Positions 1-9,638 of a stretch of 64,000 nucleotides of DNA are shown piece after piece (within the stretch, counting starts at the first letter, position 1; each line of letters opens with the position of its first letter). Under the pieces are notes generated by a model. It was not told where the DNA came from and ran no database searches. It saw only the letters and a list, made by a program, of their open reading frames with translations. The stretch lies in assembly GCF_910592395.1 (NCBI RefSeq), contig NC_088323.1:1736001-1800000 (forward strand), read 5' to 3'. This DNA comes from Lineus longissimus (taxonomy: Eukaryota; Nemertea; Pilidiophora; Heteronemertea; Lineidae). The translations under genes were made by a program, and so were the position numbers.

Positions 1-148
1 TTTTGAGTGAAAATCAGTGATTCATCAACTTGAGATGCAGCTTAGCTCATTCAACCCAAGAATCACCTTTGTCATGTTGAGCAGGCCTCAACACTGCCCA
101 ACTTCCCAAATGGCAAATGAATTAACAACTGTTTTTCTTCCTTTGCAG

Positions 149-2320
149 CATGGCAAGAAACTGTTTGAGAACTACACATCGATGCTGAAAGACATCCTGA
201 CCTGGGACAGAACAGTCACCCCAACCATCGGTCAAACAACGAGTAGCGATTGTGTGACTGGAATACCAAAAACTGGCTTAGTACGGCGCGAGAGCTTACC
301 AGCAAATTCTGGTCCGACTAATGCACAAAAACAACGGGAACATCCACCGCTACAGCGTAGAGCTTCGGTTGGAGTCGGTGATGGACTTGATTCAAATCGG
401 AATTCAATCACAGGTGGAATGAAACGATCACGAGGCTACTCAATGGTTTCCAATTCTCTAGATTACACGGCAGATAGTGAGGACAGTGATTCAACATACG
501 GACCATATGGTACGTTAACCAGACGCTCCTCTCTTCTCAGTGATAATCCGCATCCAAAATTAGTACCAACAAAAGGGCGGAAAGCTGCGGCCAATTTACC
601 CGTGACAACCGATGTCACAAAGTATTTGACTCTGACAATGGGGCGTAAAGATGGCGCACGTCATATACGCAATGCGAGTGACGTCTTCAGCCAGTCGGTG
701 GATTCTGATAGGTTGGGGCCAGAGGATGGAGAGCGGGGTTACCGTACTAATGGTACAAGACATATTCGTAGTGCGAGCGACGCATTTAGTCGCTCGATGG
801 ACTCTGATAGATTTATGGGTGGGCCCGAGGTTGATTATCGCTCCCAGGATATGTCACACGGTGCTTATAATGATGCAGAGTATTGTTACCATGAGGACCG
901 TGGCTCTGTGAACTTTGATGGTGCACCAGAGGTGCCTATTCCTCCTCCTATGTTGCCTTTTGGTCGGAACCAGGAGAAATTTGGAACAATAGGTCGCAAA
1001 TATTCGTTAGACTCTTCATCACCGCTTGGACAGAAACTGTCTGCGGAACGTGATCGTGAGCGATCCCGTGCTGCAGTTATGAATAGACTATCTGGAGAAT
1101 CACAAACATCGAATCCTCATCGTCTGTCAGATGAGATGCACCGCTTGGAACAAAATGCACAACATGCACGAAAACTTTCAAATGAGGCTGCAAATGTTAC
1201 TTTGGATTCGAATGGTCAACATTATCGCAAAGGTTCTGGTGATTCAGCTAAGATTGTGCCAGAAGTGCATGCACACATACGGAAGGCGTCTGGTGGGAGT
1301 GCCTCAGATATTCAGAGTCATTATAGGAAGTTATCCGGTGGGCCGATACCAGTGTTGGAGCCGGTGGTGCCAGTGCCGCCTCAGATTCCTGGGGTGCAGA
1401 TGAATGCCCCACCTGCACCACCTGTTCCTGGTGTTGGGGTTCCCCCAGCACCACCGATTGGTGTGGCTATACCTCCTGCACCACCTGTGCCTGCAGGCCC
1501 ACCTCCACCACCACCTCCGATGGGTGCAGCCTCTGGTGGACCACCAGCCCCGCCGCCTGTACCTGGGGCGCCAGGAGGGCCACCCCCTCCCCCACCTCCA
1601 CCACCAATCGGAAAGCCATCGCCTATGAAACCAGATTTACCAAAACGGAAAACATCAGAAAAACAGCTCCAACGAAAATCCTCTGGTAGTGGTAGTGGTT
1701 TACCATTTTTGAATGAACTCATGACAAGATCGAAATCGCGATCATCGAATATTGGTGCCATAGGAATGCCCCCTGGTGGGCAAGTTGAACATCGTTCCCA
1801 TGAATGCCAAAACCAAGGAATAAACTCAAATAACAAACACGTGAACATGTTACAAGAGTTAAAAAATGTTAGTCTAAATAGGAGTGGGAATGAACTTGAA
1901 AAAACTCATAAACGGTCGATATCGGATGGGTCATCTGATGGTGCTGCGTCACCTCGGCGCCTCAGTGCCAGTTCAGCCGCCAGTTCTGAACAAAACGATA
2001 GCACGGACGGATTACAAGATCAGATCGTCCTCCATCAAGTCGTGAATTCACCAAAACCGCCAAAAGTCTTGCCGAAACCAAAACCTTCACCACCACCACG
2101 AGTTTCGTCGCACCTTACAAATGATGTGAATACTGGAAAAACGGATGTTGATTTTGATTTATCTGGTTTGTGTGATATAGACAGTCTTCCGTTGCCCCCG
2201 CCAGAAATGTTGGAGGGGCTCGGCACGACGCAGAAAAAGCAATCGCCGGTTATGAGGAGGAAACCTCCCCCGCCTCTTCCGCCAAAACGAAGTCAAACAA
2301 CCCATATTACGACTCAGTAG
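149..2320 (+). CDS. Terminal exon of a proline-rich, Ser/Arg-rich scaffold protein (partial)
   Basis: The exon opens after a good acceptor (pyrimidine tract then TTTGCAG at 141-148), in phase 0, and runs 723 codons to TAG. The open frame continues upstream to 17, but that part reads as intron. The start HGKKLFENYTSMLKDIL looks helical, as at the end of an upstream folded domain lying outside the window. The rest is disordered. It has repeated basophilic phosphosites (about six copies of H-I/Y-R-x-x-S, for instance HIRSASDAF and HYRKGSG), a poly-proline block at about 1345-1610 with PPPPPPP runs, then more Ser-rich sequence. It closes with RRKPPPPLPPKR, a typical SH3-ligand motif. Such architecture is known in actin regulators and RhoGAP/BAR-type scaffolds, which recruit profilin/EVH1 and SH3 proteins. 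I do not recognise the family, so no gene name is given. Confidence 0.8.
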   Translation, partial: HGKKLFENYTSMLKDILTWDRTVTPTIGQTTSSDCVTGIPKTGLVRRESLPANSGPTNAQKQREHPPLQRRASVGVGDGLDSNRNSITGGMKRSRGYSMVSNSLDYTADSEDSDSTYGPYGTLTRRSSLLSDNPHPKLVPTKGRKAAANLPVTTDVTKYLTLTMGRKDGARHIRNASDVFSQSVDSDRLGPEDGERGYRTNGTRHIRSASDAFSRSMDSDRFMGGPEVDYRSQDMSHGAYNDAEYCYHEDRGSVNFDGAPEVPIPPPMLPFGRNQEKFGTIGRKYSLDSSSPLGQKLSAERDRERSRAAVMNRLSGESQTSNPHRLSDEMHRLEQNAQHARKLSNEAANVTLDSNGQHYRKGSGDSAKIVPEVHAHIRKASGGSASDIQSHYRKLSGGPIPVLEPVVPVPPQIPGVQMNAPPAPPVPGVGVPPAPPIGVAIPPAPPVPAGPPPPPPPMGAASGGPPAPPPVPGAPGGPPPPPPPPPIGKPSPMKPDLPKRKTSEKQLQRKSSGSGSGLPFLNELMTRSKSRSSNIGAIGMPPGGQVEHRSHECQNQGINSNNKHVNMLQELKNVSLNRSGNELEKTHKRSISDGSSDGAASPRRLSASSAASSEQNDSTDGLQDQIVLHQVVNSPKPPKVLPKPKPSPPPRVSSHLTNDVNTGKTDVDFDLSGLCDIDSLPLPPPEMLEGLGTTQKKQSPVMRRKPPPPLPPKRSQTTHITTQ

Positions 2321-4070
2321 GTCGCCATTGTATTTAGGGTAAATAGTGATATTAGTCTTGATGAAATGAGCCCAGCAGAATCATGTCGTCAGTATTGTTG
2401 TTGGCCGATTTAGATTCCTTGCGATAAGCTCGTGTTTAGCTTGGTATACAATCTTTGTGTATCTGTCATCTTGAATGGTCTTTCTTGTGTTAGCTGTAAG
2501 CTTGTTGGGAGAGAGGATGGGATGCTAATATGGACTTTTCTAAAGCATTGACTAGAAGAGTCTATAAAAGATAATGGGGATGAAAACTTAAAGTATGGAA
2601 TTGGTCTTCCTCACCAAAAGTGCCGATGTCTCAAAAGTAATGATCAACCCGTGAAAGGACAGCTGTGTATATTGCATGATTGGATGATATGGGATTTTTA
2701 TTATCAAAACTGTGAGAGACTTAATGCAACGAAAGTTGACTTCATCAGTCAGTTGTGTCATTTATATCAGTTTTTAGTTTCCAATTTTGAATATTTTTTA
2801 CCATGAGTTTTGGATAAACTTTACTCCAGGTGTAGATTAGTGCTGAATACCAGTCCTCGTGCAATACACTTTAAATGACTTCACATGGTGTGTGTCCAGC
2901 TGTCTTCAAAAGACAGGAAAGAAACCCTGCTACCGGTTCAAAGCCTGTCGCTCCTTGAGTTCATGGGCGTGATTATCTCTTTAGTTTTACATTTGAATGA
3001 TTTTCAATGGATTCATACAGTTTATTCCAGACCAATTATGACACTATATGCATGATAAAAGACCAGCATTTTTTTATTGACTTTTAATTCAGTTCTAAAC
3101 AGAGAGAATGAACAGCATTTTTCAGTTTTTGTATAAATCTACTGAACATTTTTGCACATTTATTTCATATTTATTGCGGATTATTACAATTATATTCCTT
3201 TTATACTCCAATCATGTATAGAGGATTCTTTCTCCGCGGGTCACCGCTGTGGAACTCATACATGTTGGAAACAAAGAAGCTGCATGTCCCTATCAGGGTG
3301 CCTCTTAGAACTTGTTTGTAAACATTGCATGCCCACATATGTGTACAGATACAAATGAATTTGATCAAATGGAATCAAATATGGTAATATTCAATTGTGA
3401 TAGAATTTGATCGCAACTTCAGTTAATGGAGTAGTAGCAGGCATTCCTGTTCTGCTGGCATCATTGTATAGTATTGAGTATTGAGTTTATGTATGGAGAT
3501 GTTTGGTGCTTTGGTGCAGACCTTGGTACTGCACTTAGCTGCCATTATATCAGTACATGTATGTACACAGTAATTCTTTACAGTACCGTCATGCCTGGCC
3601 AGCAGTAATGTTTGCTACTCCTGATGTGAATTTTCACCAAACTCTTGATTGTAAGTTGTTCACATTGTAAATAATATGTTGATTTATTGAACTAATTGAC
3701 GATTGATTGAACTCCTAATGTTAATCATGAGAAACAGGGTTATGCCTCGAGGAGTACAGGTTTCATGAATCTAATGTCACTGAAAAATGAGCAAGTTATC
3801 TCCGAAGTGCAGTCTATGTTAATGTTTGTCGGTCATTCCCAATGTTCTATTTTCACGCATGAATTGCCACACATGACATTGTGACTACTACGTAAACTTG
3901 GACCTCACCCATCATGTGAAGCAGGTACCCACAATCAGACTGATCGAGCCTGTGTTGTGTGCAAAATTCTGAATTGGTAATTTCTCCATCAAAATTTTAA
4001 TCTTAAAATGGTTGGCAGAGATGTGTATTGGGTCGTGGAGAAAAGCTGGAATGCAATAGTTGACTTTTGA
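2321..4070. other. 3' UTR and intergenic sequence
   Basis: AT-rich non-coding sequence that follows the stop codon of the proline-rich protein. Open frames are short and random-looking, and no repeats or RNA genes were recognised. The exact poly(A) site could not be fixed. Confidence 0.6.
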
Positions 4071-4240
4071 ACTGTAGTAGGATCATATCACAGAATAACC
4101 CCAAAAAAATTGCAAGAAAACGTTTTATGGTGTTATTCTCTAGATATTGGTCCAGAGAACAACATATCAAAAGTTGGCAGCAATTGGGCCTCCGCAAAGG
4201 GTCTAAATATGACGTCAAACAAAATGGCCGCCATTTGACC
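4071..4240 (+). repeat. Left terminal inverted repeat
   Basis: About 165 bp, mirrored by 7005-7171 at roughly 90% by eye. Differences are mostly substitutions plus a diverged stretch at about 4084-4094, next to the tip. Confidence 0.85.
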
Positions 4241-4367
4241 AAAATTCCCTATATTTCATATATCGTTTGACATAAACAGTAGTGAACCACTTCAAACGTG
4301 CAACATACCGTAGAAAATATTGTCTTAGAAGTCATGAAATTGATATGTGGATCCTGGAGTTATGTGA

Positions 4368-4395
4368 TGACGTCACGACGTCATCAATGACGTCA
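4368..4395. promoter_or_regulatory. CRE-like TGACGTCA cluster, left arm
   Basis: Two perfect TGACGTCA palindromes (4368-4375, 4388-4395) flank a third GACGTCA core. The octamer is the consensus site for CREB/ATF bZIP factors. Whether it is used as such is inference. Confidence 0.4.
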
Positions 4396-4466
4396 TGATT
4401 GGAAATTTGCAATCTGATGGTAAATTCAAATTTGTTAAACTTCAATTCGCATGAAACAGTCAATTA

Positions 4467-6494
4467 TCAGTCCTCATTTTCATCTAAAAAAGGTGCATGG
4501 TTCATATTTTCACAGTTCCCATCCTGACAAGGCCCACAAGCCCCTGTGCAGTCAAGTCCATATTTCTTGCAGCTACATCTAAGTGTGTTGCATCCAGCCG
4601 AACAGTTACAGTGAATCATTTTTAGCAGAATGTCAGGAGCTGGGTTATTGTCCATCATTATGGTGTGACTTTGTCTCCTTCAACATTCCAACCCCAATTT
4701 GCAAGGTCCATGTTGTCATTATGACCCATCCATTGCATGACTTGAAGGTAGCTCCGTCGTGCGTGGTACTTTGTCGCCGAGGTTGTAGGGGGCAATCGCT
4801 AAGGTGTTACGAATGTCTTTGCGGTCGCCACTTTTTTGCAAAGATAGCTGTACCGCAATGATGCCAACGATTCACTTGTTCCGTTAAACAGAGCCACCAT
4901 TGCTTTACACCCAGCACTTGCCACAGCAACCTTATCTGAGTTGTGAGCACAAAAAAAACCTTGAACGATGCGCAAGACAGAATCGCCCTTGACGACCTTT
5001 TGAAACACTGATTTCTTGCCAACACCAACGATTCTAGAGGTAGTATCACATCCGGTGAATGCATGGGCAAACAACAAATCAGTACAAACATCATCCCCGA
5101 GTAGCTTCTTCAAAACTTTGATATTGTATACATTGGGCTTCCCTTTGTCTGAACGAAAGTAGAGTTCCTTACTGTCCATTCTACCATGATACAGAAGTAA
5201 TATGAGAAGATCTGTGTCTTCTCCGATCAGGGTGGTTGATGTTGTGGTCGACATAGTGACAGCTGCTTTCACTATTTCCAAATCTGCATCCCCCTCTGCC
5301 TGCACCACGTGACAGTCCTTTTGCCTCAAGCGCACCGTGACCATGTCAATTAGTGACTTCTTATTTTTTTCATTTGAAAGGAAATCGTCTTTCTTCCCCA
5401 CAAACTTAGTTGTCTCCGTGATATTGACTGTATTTTTCACATTTGTGGTCTTCCGTCGCTGGTGGGTGTTGTGCTGGGTCCTCCATATCCATCTACGGTC
5501 GCTTTTCCATACAGATCTGTCGTAAAAGATGCATAATTAGCAGCAATTGAGCTGTAGGTGTTCCCTTCAGTCCATTTCAGCCGATGTAAGAGAGAACCTC
5601 CGTCCAACACGTAGTACTCAGTCTTGGGAATAGGCTGAACGACAACATCATCAACAGAAGTAGCATGGTTCCGTATAGCCTCAAGAAGGGCAGGTTTGTC
5701 CGGCTTTCGTAGTCGATGTTTGCCTTCAAACAAAGAGGGTGGATATGGGGAAAGTTCGTGCTTCATCACTTCATCTAAGCTAAGTCCTCCAGATTGCGAC
5801 ACTACCAGGAACCTCTGAAATAACATAGCAGGATCATTGTTCTGTCTTCAGCAACTTTGACAGCCCTTGCTGACGCCATGGTCTTCACCTTAGTGTTGCG
5901 TTTGTGGGAATAAGAAAAAATCAACTGACTTTCCATTTTGGTAACCGTGTCCCTGCCAACAGTGAAACTGTCATCTACATTCACGTCATCATCGGCATTT
6001 ACCCCTGTAACAATGTTGCGCAATGTCGTTTCACCTGAGAACGGAGTATAGAGGCCAAGCATTGGGTCAAGCTTGGTCAGATCCTCTTTATCCCAGACTA
6101 TTCATGCGGCAGTGGCTTCTCTGTGCTGTTCGCTAGTTGTATATCTGATACGGCATGAAGGTGATCCTGTGCGATCAGCCTCAATCAGCTCCCGCGCAAT
6201 TCCCAACATTTGCATATAGCTCAACCAAAGTTTGCTCGTTTTGGAATTGTCCGACAATTCAGCTTTTATTGATGTCATTGAACTAACAAACTCATCCATG
6301 CCATCAGATGCAATCACTCTGGCGACATCTATAACTCCTCTCTCTGCTTGACAGTACAACTGCTCAAGTTCCTCTATGATGCCTTCAAATCGTTGTTCAC
6401 GTTCGATGATCTTCGAGATGATCTGGTTTGTTAGACACTGGTCAACAAGCAGATGTCCACGGAGTGCGCGCTGTACCGCCTTCCCAGTAACCAA
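4467..6494 (-). pseudogene. Broken transposon-borne protein: FEN1/XPG-like nuclease core plus CXC-type Cys-rich tail
   Basis: Read 6494 to 4467. A first block (GKAVQRALRGH, then KTSKLWLSYMQ and ELIEADRTG) is followed after TSEQHREA by an in-frame TGA (6102-6104). The frame then resumes with TPFSGETTLRNIVTG. A frameshift near 5835 leads to a block with KPALLEAIRNHA and YYVLDGGSLLHRL. A second shift near 5475 enters the nuclease core: AEGDADLEIVKAA resembles the XPG-I motif, GEDTDLLILLL carries the acidic pair, and GCDTTSRIVGVGKKSVFQK resembles the FEN1 H2TH/HhH region. An in-frame TAG at 4799-4801 and a one-base loss near 4660 precede a tail whose cysteines are spaced like CXC/CRC DNA-binding domains (HCNCSAGCNTLRCSCKKYG). 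From memory, proteins with this block order are numerous and uncharacterised in invertebrate genomes. Relative to them the N-terminus and a middle part appear missing here. Confidence 0.8.
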
Positions 6495-6825
6495 AAATTG
6501 TTTTATCTTACCTGTAAGGTGTATCTTAGTCTATAAACATTTTGTTCTTTTCTGAATCACAATGACACACTGTGATTAGGTAAAATTTTGAAAACTCTGA
6601 ATCACATTGAAAGCTGTTGTCTTATTCTGTCTAATCTGGAGAAGAGAATGTTTGTTGTAAATGGCAGCACTATGGGCTGTCGCACCAAGGGCAATCAGTT
6701 TTTTCAAGTACCCTCTGTTTTACTGGGGGTTTGACTGGGGTTGTCTACAAAATTGAATTCTAGTATAGTACATATCTTGAACTGCCACAAAAACATGATA
6801 AAATGATAAATATGAGTTTCCAACA

Positions 6826-6866
6826 TGACGTCATTGGTGACGTCAGGACGTCATGTTATGACGTCA
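6826..6866. promoter_or_regulatory. CRE-like TGACGTCA cluster, right arm
   Basis: Perfect TGACGTCA at 6826-6833, 6838-6845 and 6859-6866, with a further GACGTCA core between. It lies about 330 bp upstream of the surviving start of the element's gene, so it could be a promoter as well as part of the inverted arm. Confidence 0.4.
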
Positions 6867-7004
6867 TTGCGCTATATGGAACATTACAGAATAATGAATT
6901 GACTAAGATAATGGTTATAAGAGTAATGTTTCACACATTAACTGGTTAAAATAGCAATATTAATAGGATATGAGCAAGATTTATGGGACTTTTTAGCGAT
7001 GGCA

Positions 7005-7171
7005 GCCATCTTTTTTTGACGTCATATTTAGACCCTTTGCGGAGGCTCAATTTCTGCCAACTTTTGATATGTTGTTCTCTGGACTAATATCTACAGAATA
7101 ACACCATAAAACGTTTTCTTGCAATTTTTTTGGGGTTGGCCTGTTTATTTCATATTTTGATCCTACTACTG
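7005..7171 (-). repeat. Right terminal inverted repeat
   Basis: Reverse-complement partner of 4071-4240. It contains the same AT-rich stretch around AACGTTTTATGG and the same AAGGGTCTAAATATGACGTC block. Confidence 0.85.
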
Positions 7172-8348
7172 TGGGTAATATCATTTGTGCTTTTCTAATT
7201 GTATATCCGTAAAGAATTTGGGGTTTTAATGTTTGATGTTTAAAATGATATGCAAAAAGTTCTTAAAACTCAGATTCTAGGTGTAGTTTTGGAAACAAAT
7301 TTCTGTCAAATTTTGAAATTACAGAAAAGTGTCCTAGGCAAATGTATTTCAAATGTGGCCCATGTCTAGCTACTAGTTTGTAACTATAAAGCTTCGTCAA
7401 TTTGCCTCAATGTGGAGGTGCATGAATTTATTGGGTTTCTCTTTTAAAATATGTATCTGTGTCTCTTTAAAGGCTATGAGGTTGTAAAACCCTGTGGGGG
7501 TAGATTGAATACTAGTTCATAGAGAAACGTTATTTCAGTCATGAAAGTAATGCCAGTATCACACCATCCAAGTACTCTAGAGGGGCAAGCCTGGGATCCT
7601 TCATGAATGTGTTCATTCAATTGTTGGATGATAAATGTCATGATGTATGGAAACAAAGATGTTAGAAGTAACAGTATTCTTTGAAAGATCTTAGTTCAAT
7701 AGTTTAGTGTCTTTCCCGAGGTTATGTATAACTCACACAACAGGTGTGAGTCTAATGGTCACGTGTAGACCTATGTTTATGTAGCCTACATGAATGTAAA
7801 CAAAATTCATTTCTAATCCAGAGGCCTATGTCCAACAATCTGAAAATGTTTGCGGTTGACACATTGCTATTCTGGTTCCGATTTTTGTGCACTGCTACCG
7901 TCCCCTAACGCCTCTTTAAAGACTCAACGAAGGAATGCACCGAAGTACCGGCAGCGCCTGGAGCAAGTGGCGGCGGCAACGGAAAGGAAAATTCAAAATG
8001 AAAGGGAAAAAAACACTTCAACAAAACGTGACCGGAAATCGTCAATGTTGGTCTTTTTCCCCGAAGTTTACATTTGTTTTATTGTTGGATTGATGCTAAT
8101 AGAAAATAAACTAATCAAAAGTCAAATTAATAAAATGATAATCTCTTTTAGTGACAATATTTCATGTTTTTTTTACAAATTCCATCTGGTCCGAAAAAAC
8201 AAAAAATAACGACTTGTTCATTTCCACACTTGCCGGGCAGCTTGTCTTTTGGAGCAGTTGATTGGTTTTATTAACAAACATGCAATTTCTCTTCGCACTA
8301 AGATGAAAACCACATTGACCAGCGATTGGATAACTCTGCATTTGTCAA
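7172..8348. other. Intergenic, no recognised feature
   Basis: AT-rich sequence. A 119-codon open frame at 7850-8209 (+) has a basic stretch (about 7915-8045) but no splice context or family resemblance that I can see, so it is not called. Confidence 0.5.
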
Positions 8349-8450
8349 TTTATCTGTAAACTACCATCAGTGCACTATAAAATCATGGGGGGGGGCCTTC
8401 CCATTTTTCTTGCTGAAACATGTAAGAAGGATGGGGCTTTGGGGGACTCC
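8349..8450 (+). repeat. Dispersed repeat, copy A (G-tract element)
   Basis: The segment from TTTATCTGTAAACTACCATC through a G tract to GAAGGATGGGGCTTTGGGGG recurs at 18090-18205 in the same orientation. A second degenerate sub-copy follows at 8450-8515 and ends in a very long G run that meets a C run (about 8490-8515). Confidence 0.7.
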
Positions 8451-8834
8451 CCCAATGCACTGGCTAAAACACGTCAGAAGGACGGGGATTTGGGGGGGGG
8501 GGGGGGGCCCCCCGATGTCAAACAGTGGTGTGAGTTCACTAGAGCTTGCACTTTACATATTACAAGTTGAATTATGCAGAAACTTGTGTCATTATTATTT
8601 ACATGTAAATAAAATTATGATTTAAGTAATCTTATCTTTGTTCACTGAGCAATTGTGTGGCAAAGACACAACCTGGGACAGCCTTGTTACCAAAGGAATA
8701 ATCTAAGGACAGTTACAGGAACCGAAGACTCAACATAAGGACGAGTCTTGGGAGTGTGGGGCACAGTCTGAAAATATGAATTCAGAGACAAAGGCACAAC
8801 CTATGGACCGTCTCAAGCCCAGCATTGAAGCATT

Positions 8835-9490
8835 CCCTTGGCATTCAAACATCCGTGTTGTATCCTGTCCGTACTCTAGTAGACTAAATGGGGTACAATC
8901 CTGTCCCTTTAGTGTTGGATGTGACATGCCAGAGATGGTCAGAGACGAGTCCTTGAGAGAAAGTCATTGACGTACGCCCTTGGCATTCAAACTCTTGTGC
9001 TGTATCCTGTCCGTACTCCAGTAAGGACTGTATGGGGTTCAATCCTGTCCCTTAAGTATTGGATGTGACATGCCAGAGATGGTCAGAGACGAGTCCTTGA
9101 GAGAAAGTCATTGAAATATTCCCTTGGCATTCAAACTATTGTGTTGTATCCTGTCCGTACTCCAGTAAAGACTGTACATGGGGTACAATCCTGTCCCTTT
9201 AGTGTTGGATGTGACATGCCAGAGATGGTCAGAGAGTCCTTGAGAGAAAGCCATTGAAGTATTCCCTTGGCATTCAAACTTCTGTTGTATCCTGTCCGTA
9301 CTCCAGTGAGGACTGTATGGGGTACAATCCTGTCCCTTCAGTGTTGGATGTGATATGCCAGAGATAGTCAGAGACGAGTCCTCGAGAGAAAGCAATTGAA
9401 GCATTCCCTTGGCATTCAAACTTCTGTTGTATCCTGACCATACTCCAGTGAAGACTGTATGGGGTACAATCCTGTCCCCATAGTATTCTA
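8835..9490. repeat. Tandem array, about 143-bp unit, five copies
   Basis: The landmark CCCTTGGCATTCAAAC recurs at 8835, 8977, 9121, 9264 and 9406, so spacing is 142-144 bp. Each unit continues with a TGTATCCTG(T)CCGTACTC block, a GGGGTACAATCCTGTCCC block and GTGACATGCCAGAGATGGTC. Copies differ by point changes and small indels. Open frames running through it are repeat artefacts. Confidence 0.95.
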
Positions 9491-9500
9491 TGTGACTCAC

Positions 9501-9638
9501 TTTTGCTTGAGCTGTTCAACCTGATTGGAGACTTCTCGTGGTTTCTGCACGGACTGCTTCGCTAGCTCGAGGGCCTCTTTTGATGTCTTGAGAGCTTTGT
9601 CTGCAACCGCCACGATGGCCTTGGAGGACTTCTCTTGC
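9501..9638 (-). CDS. Isolated coiled-coil exon of an unidentified minus-strand gene
   Basis: On the minus strand there is an acceptor (TTCTTTTAG, ending 9639), 138 bp of open frame and a consensus donor GTGAGT (9500-9495). In the open frame the 46 residues are helical and charged (for example ADKALKTSKEALELAKQSV), as in coiled coils of laminin-type or cytoskeletal proteins. The exon abuts the 143-bp array. No companion exons were found within several kilobases, so it may be one exon of a gene with large introns or a relic. Confidence 0.4.

Larger units (their letters stand above)
4071..7171. mobile_element. 3.1-kb DNA element with long terminal inverted repeats (FEN1-like nuclease/CXC cargo)
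   Basis: The ends are inverted copies of one another. The sequence from 4071 (starting near CTGTAGTAGGATCA) to about 4240 matches, with few mismatches, the reverse complement of about 7005-7171. Shared blocks include AACGTTTTATGGTGTTATTC, GAACAACATATCAAAAGTTG and AAGGGTCTAAATATGACGTC. A second, weaker layer of inverted similarity further in holds clusters of TGACGTCA on both sides. Between the arms lies a decayed minus-strand gene (4467-6494). No DDE transposase, reverse transcriptase or integrase signature was seen. Flanking target-site duplications could not be recognised, so the ends are good to within a few bases. The accumulated stops and frameshifts mean that this copy is dead. Confidence 0.85.

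Noticed and set aside
1381-1848. Gly-rich 155-codon open frame on the minus strand
   Set aside because: It is the complement of the poly-proline coding block; low-complexity shadow.
7850-8209. 119-codon basic open frame on the plus strand
   Set aside because: No start context, homology or exon boundaries; composition drifts to poly-T-rich intergenic sequence.
8730-9519. Open frames through the 143-bp array
   Set aside because: Frames repeat with the array unit and have no splice or start context.
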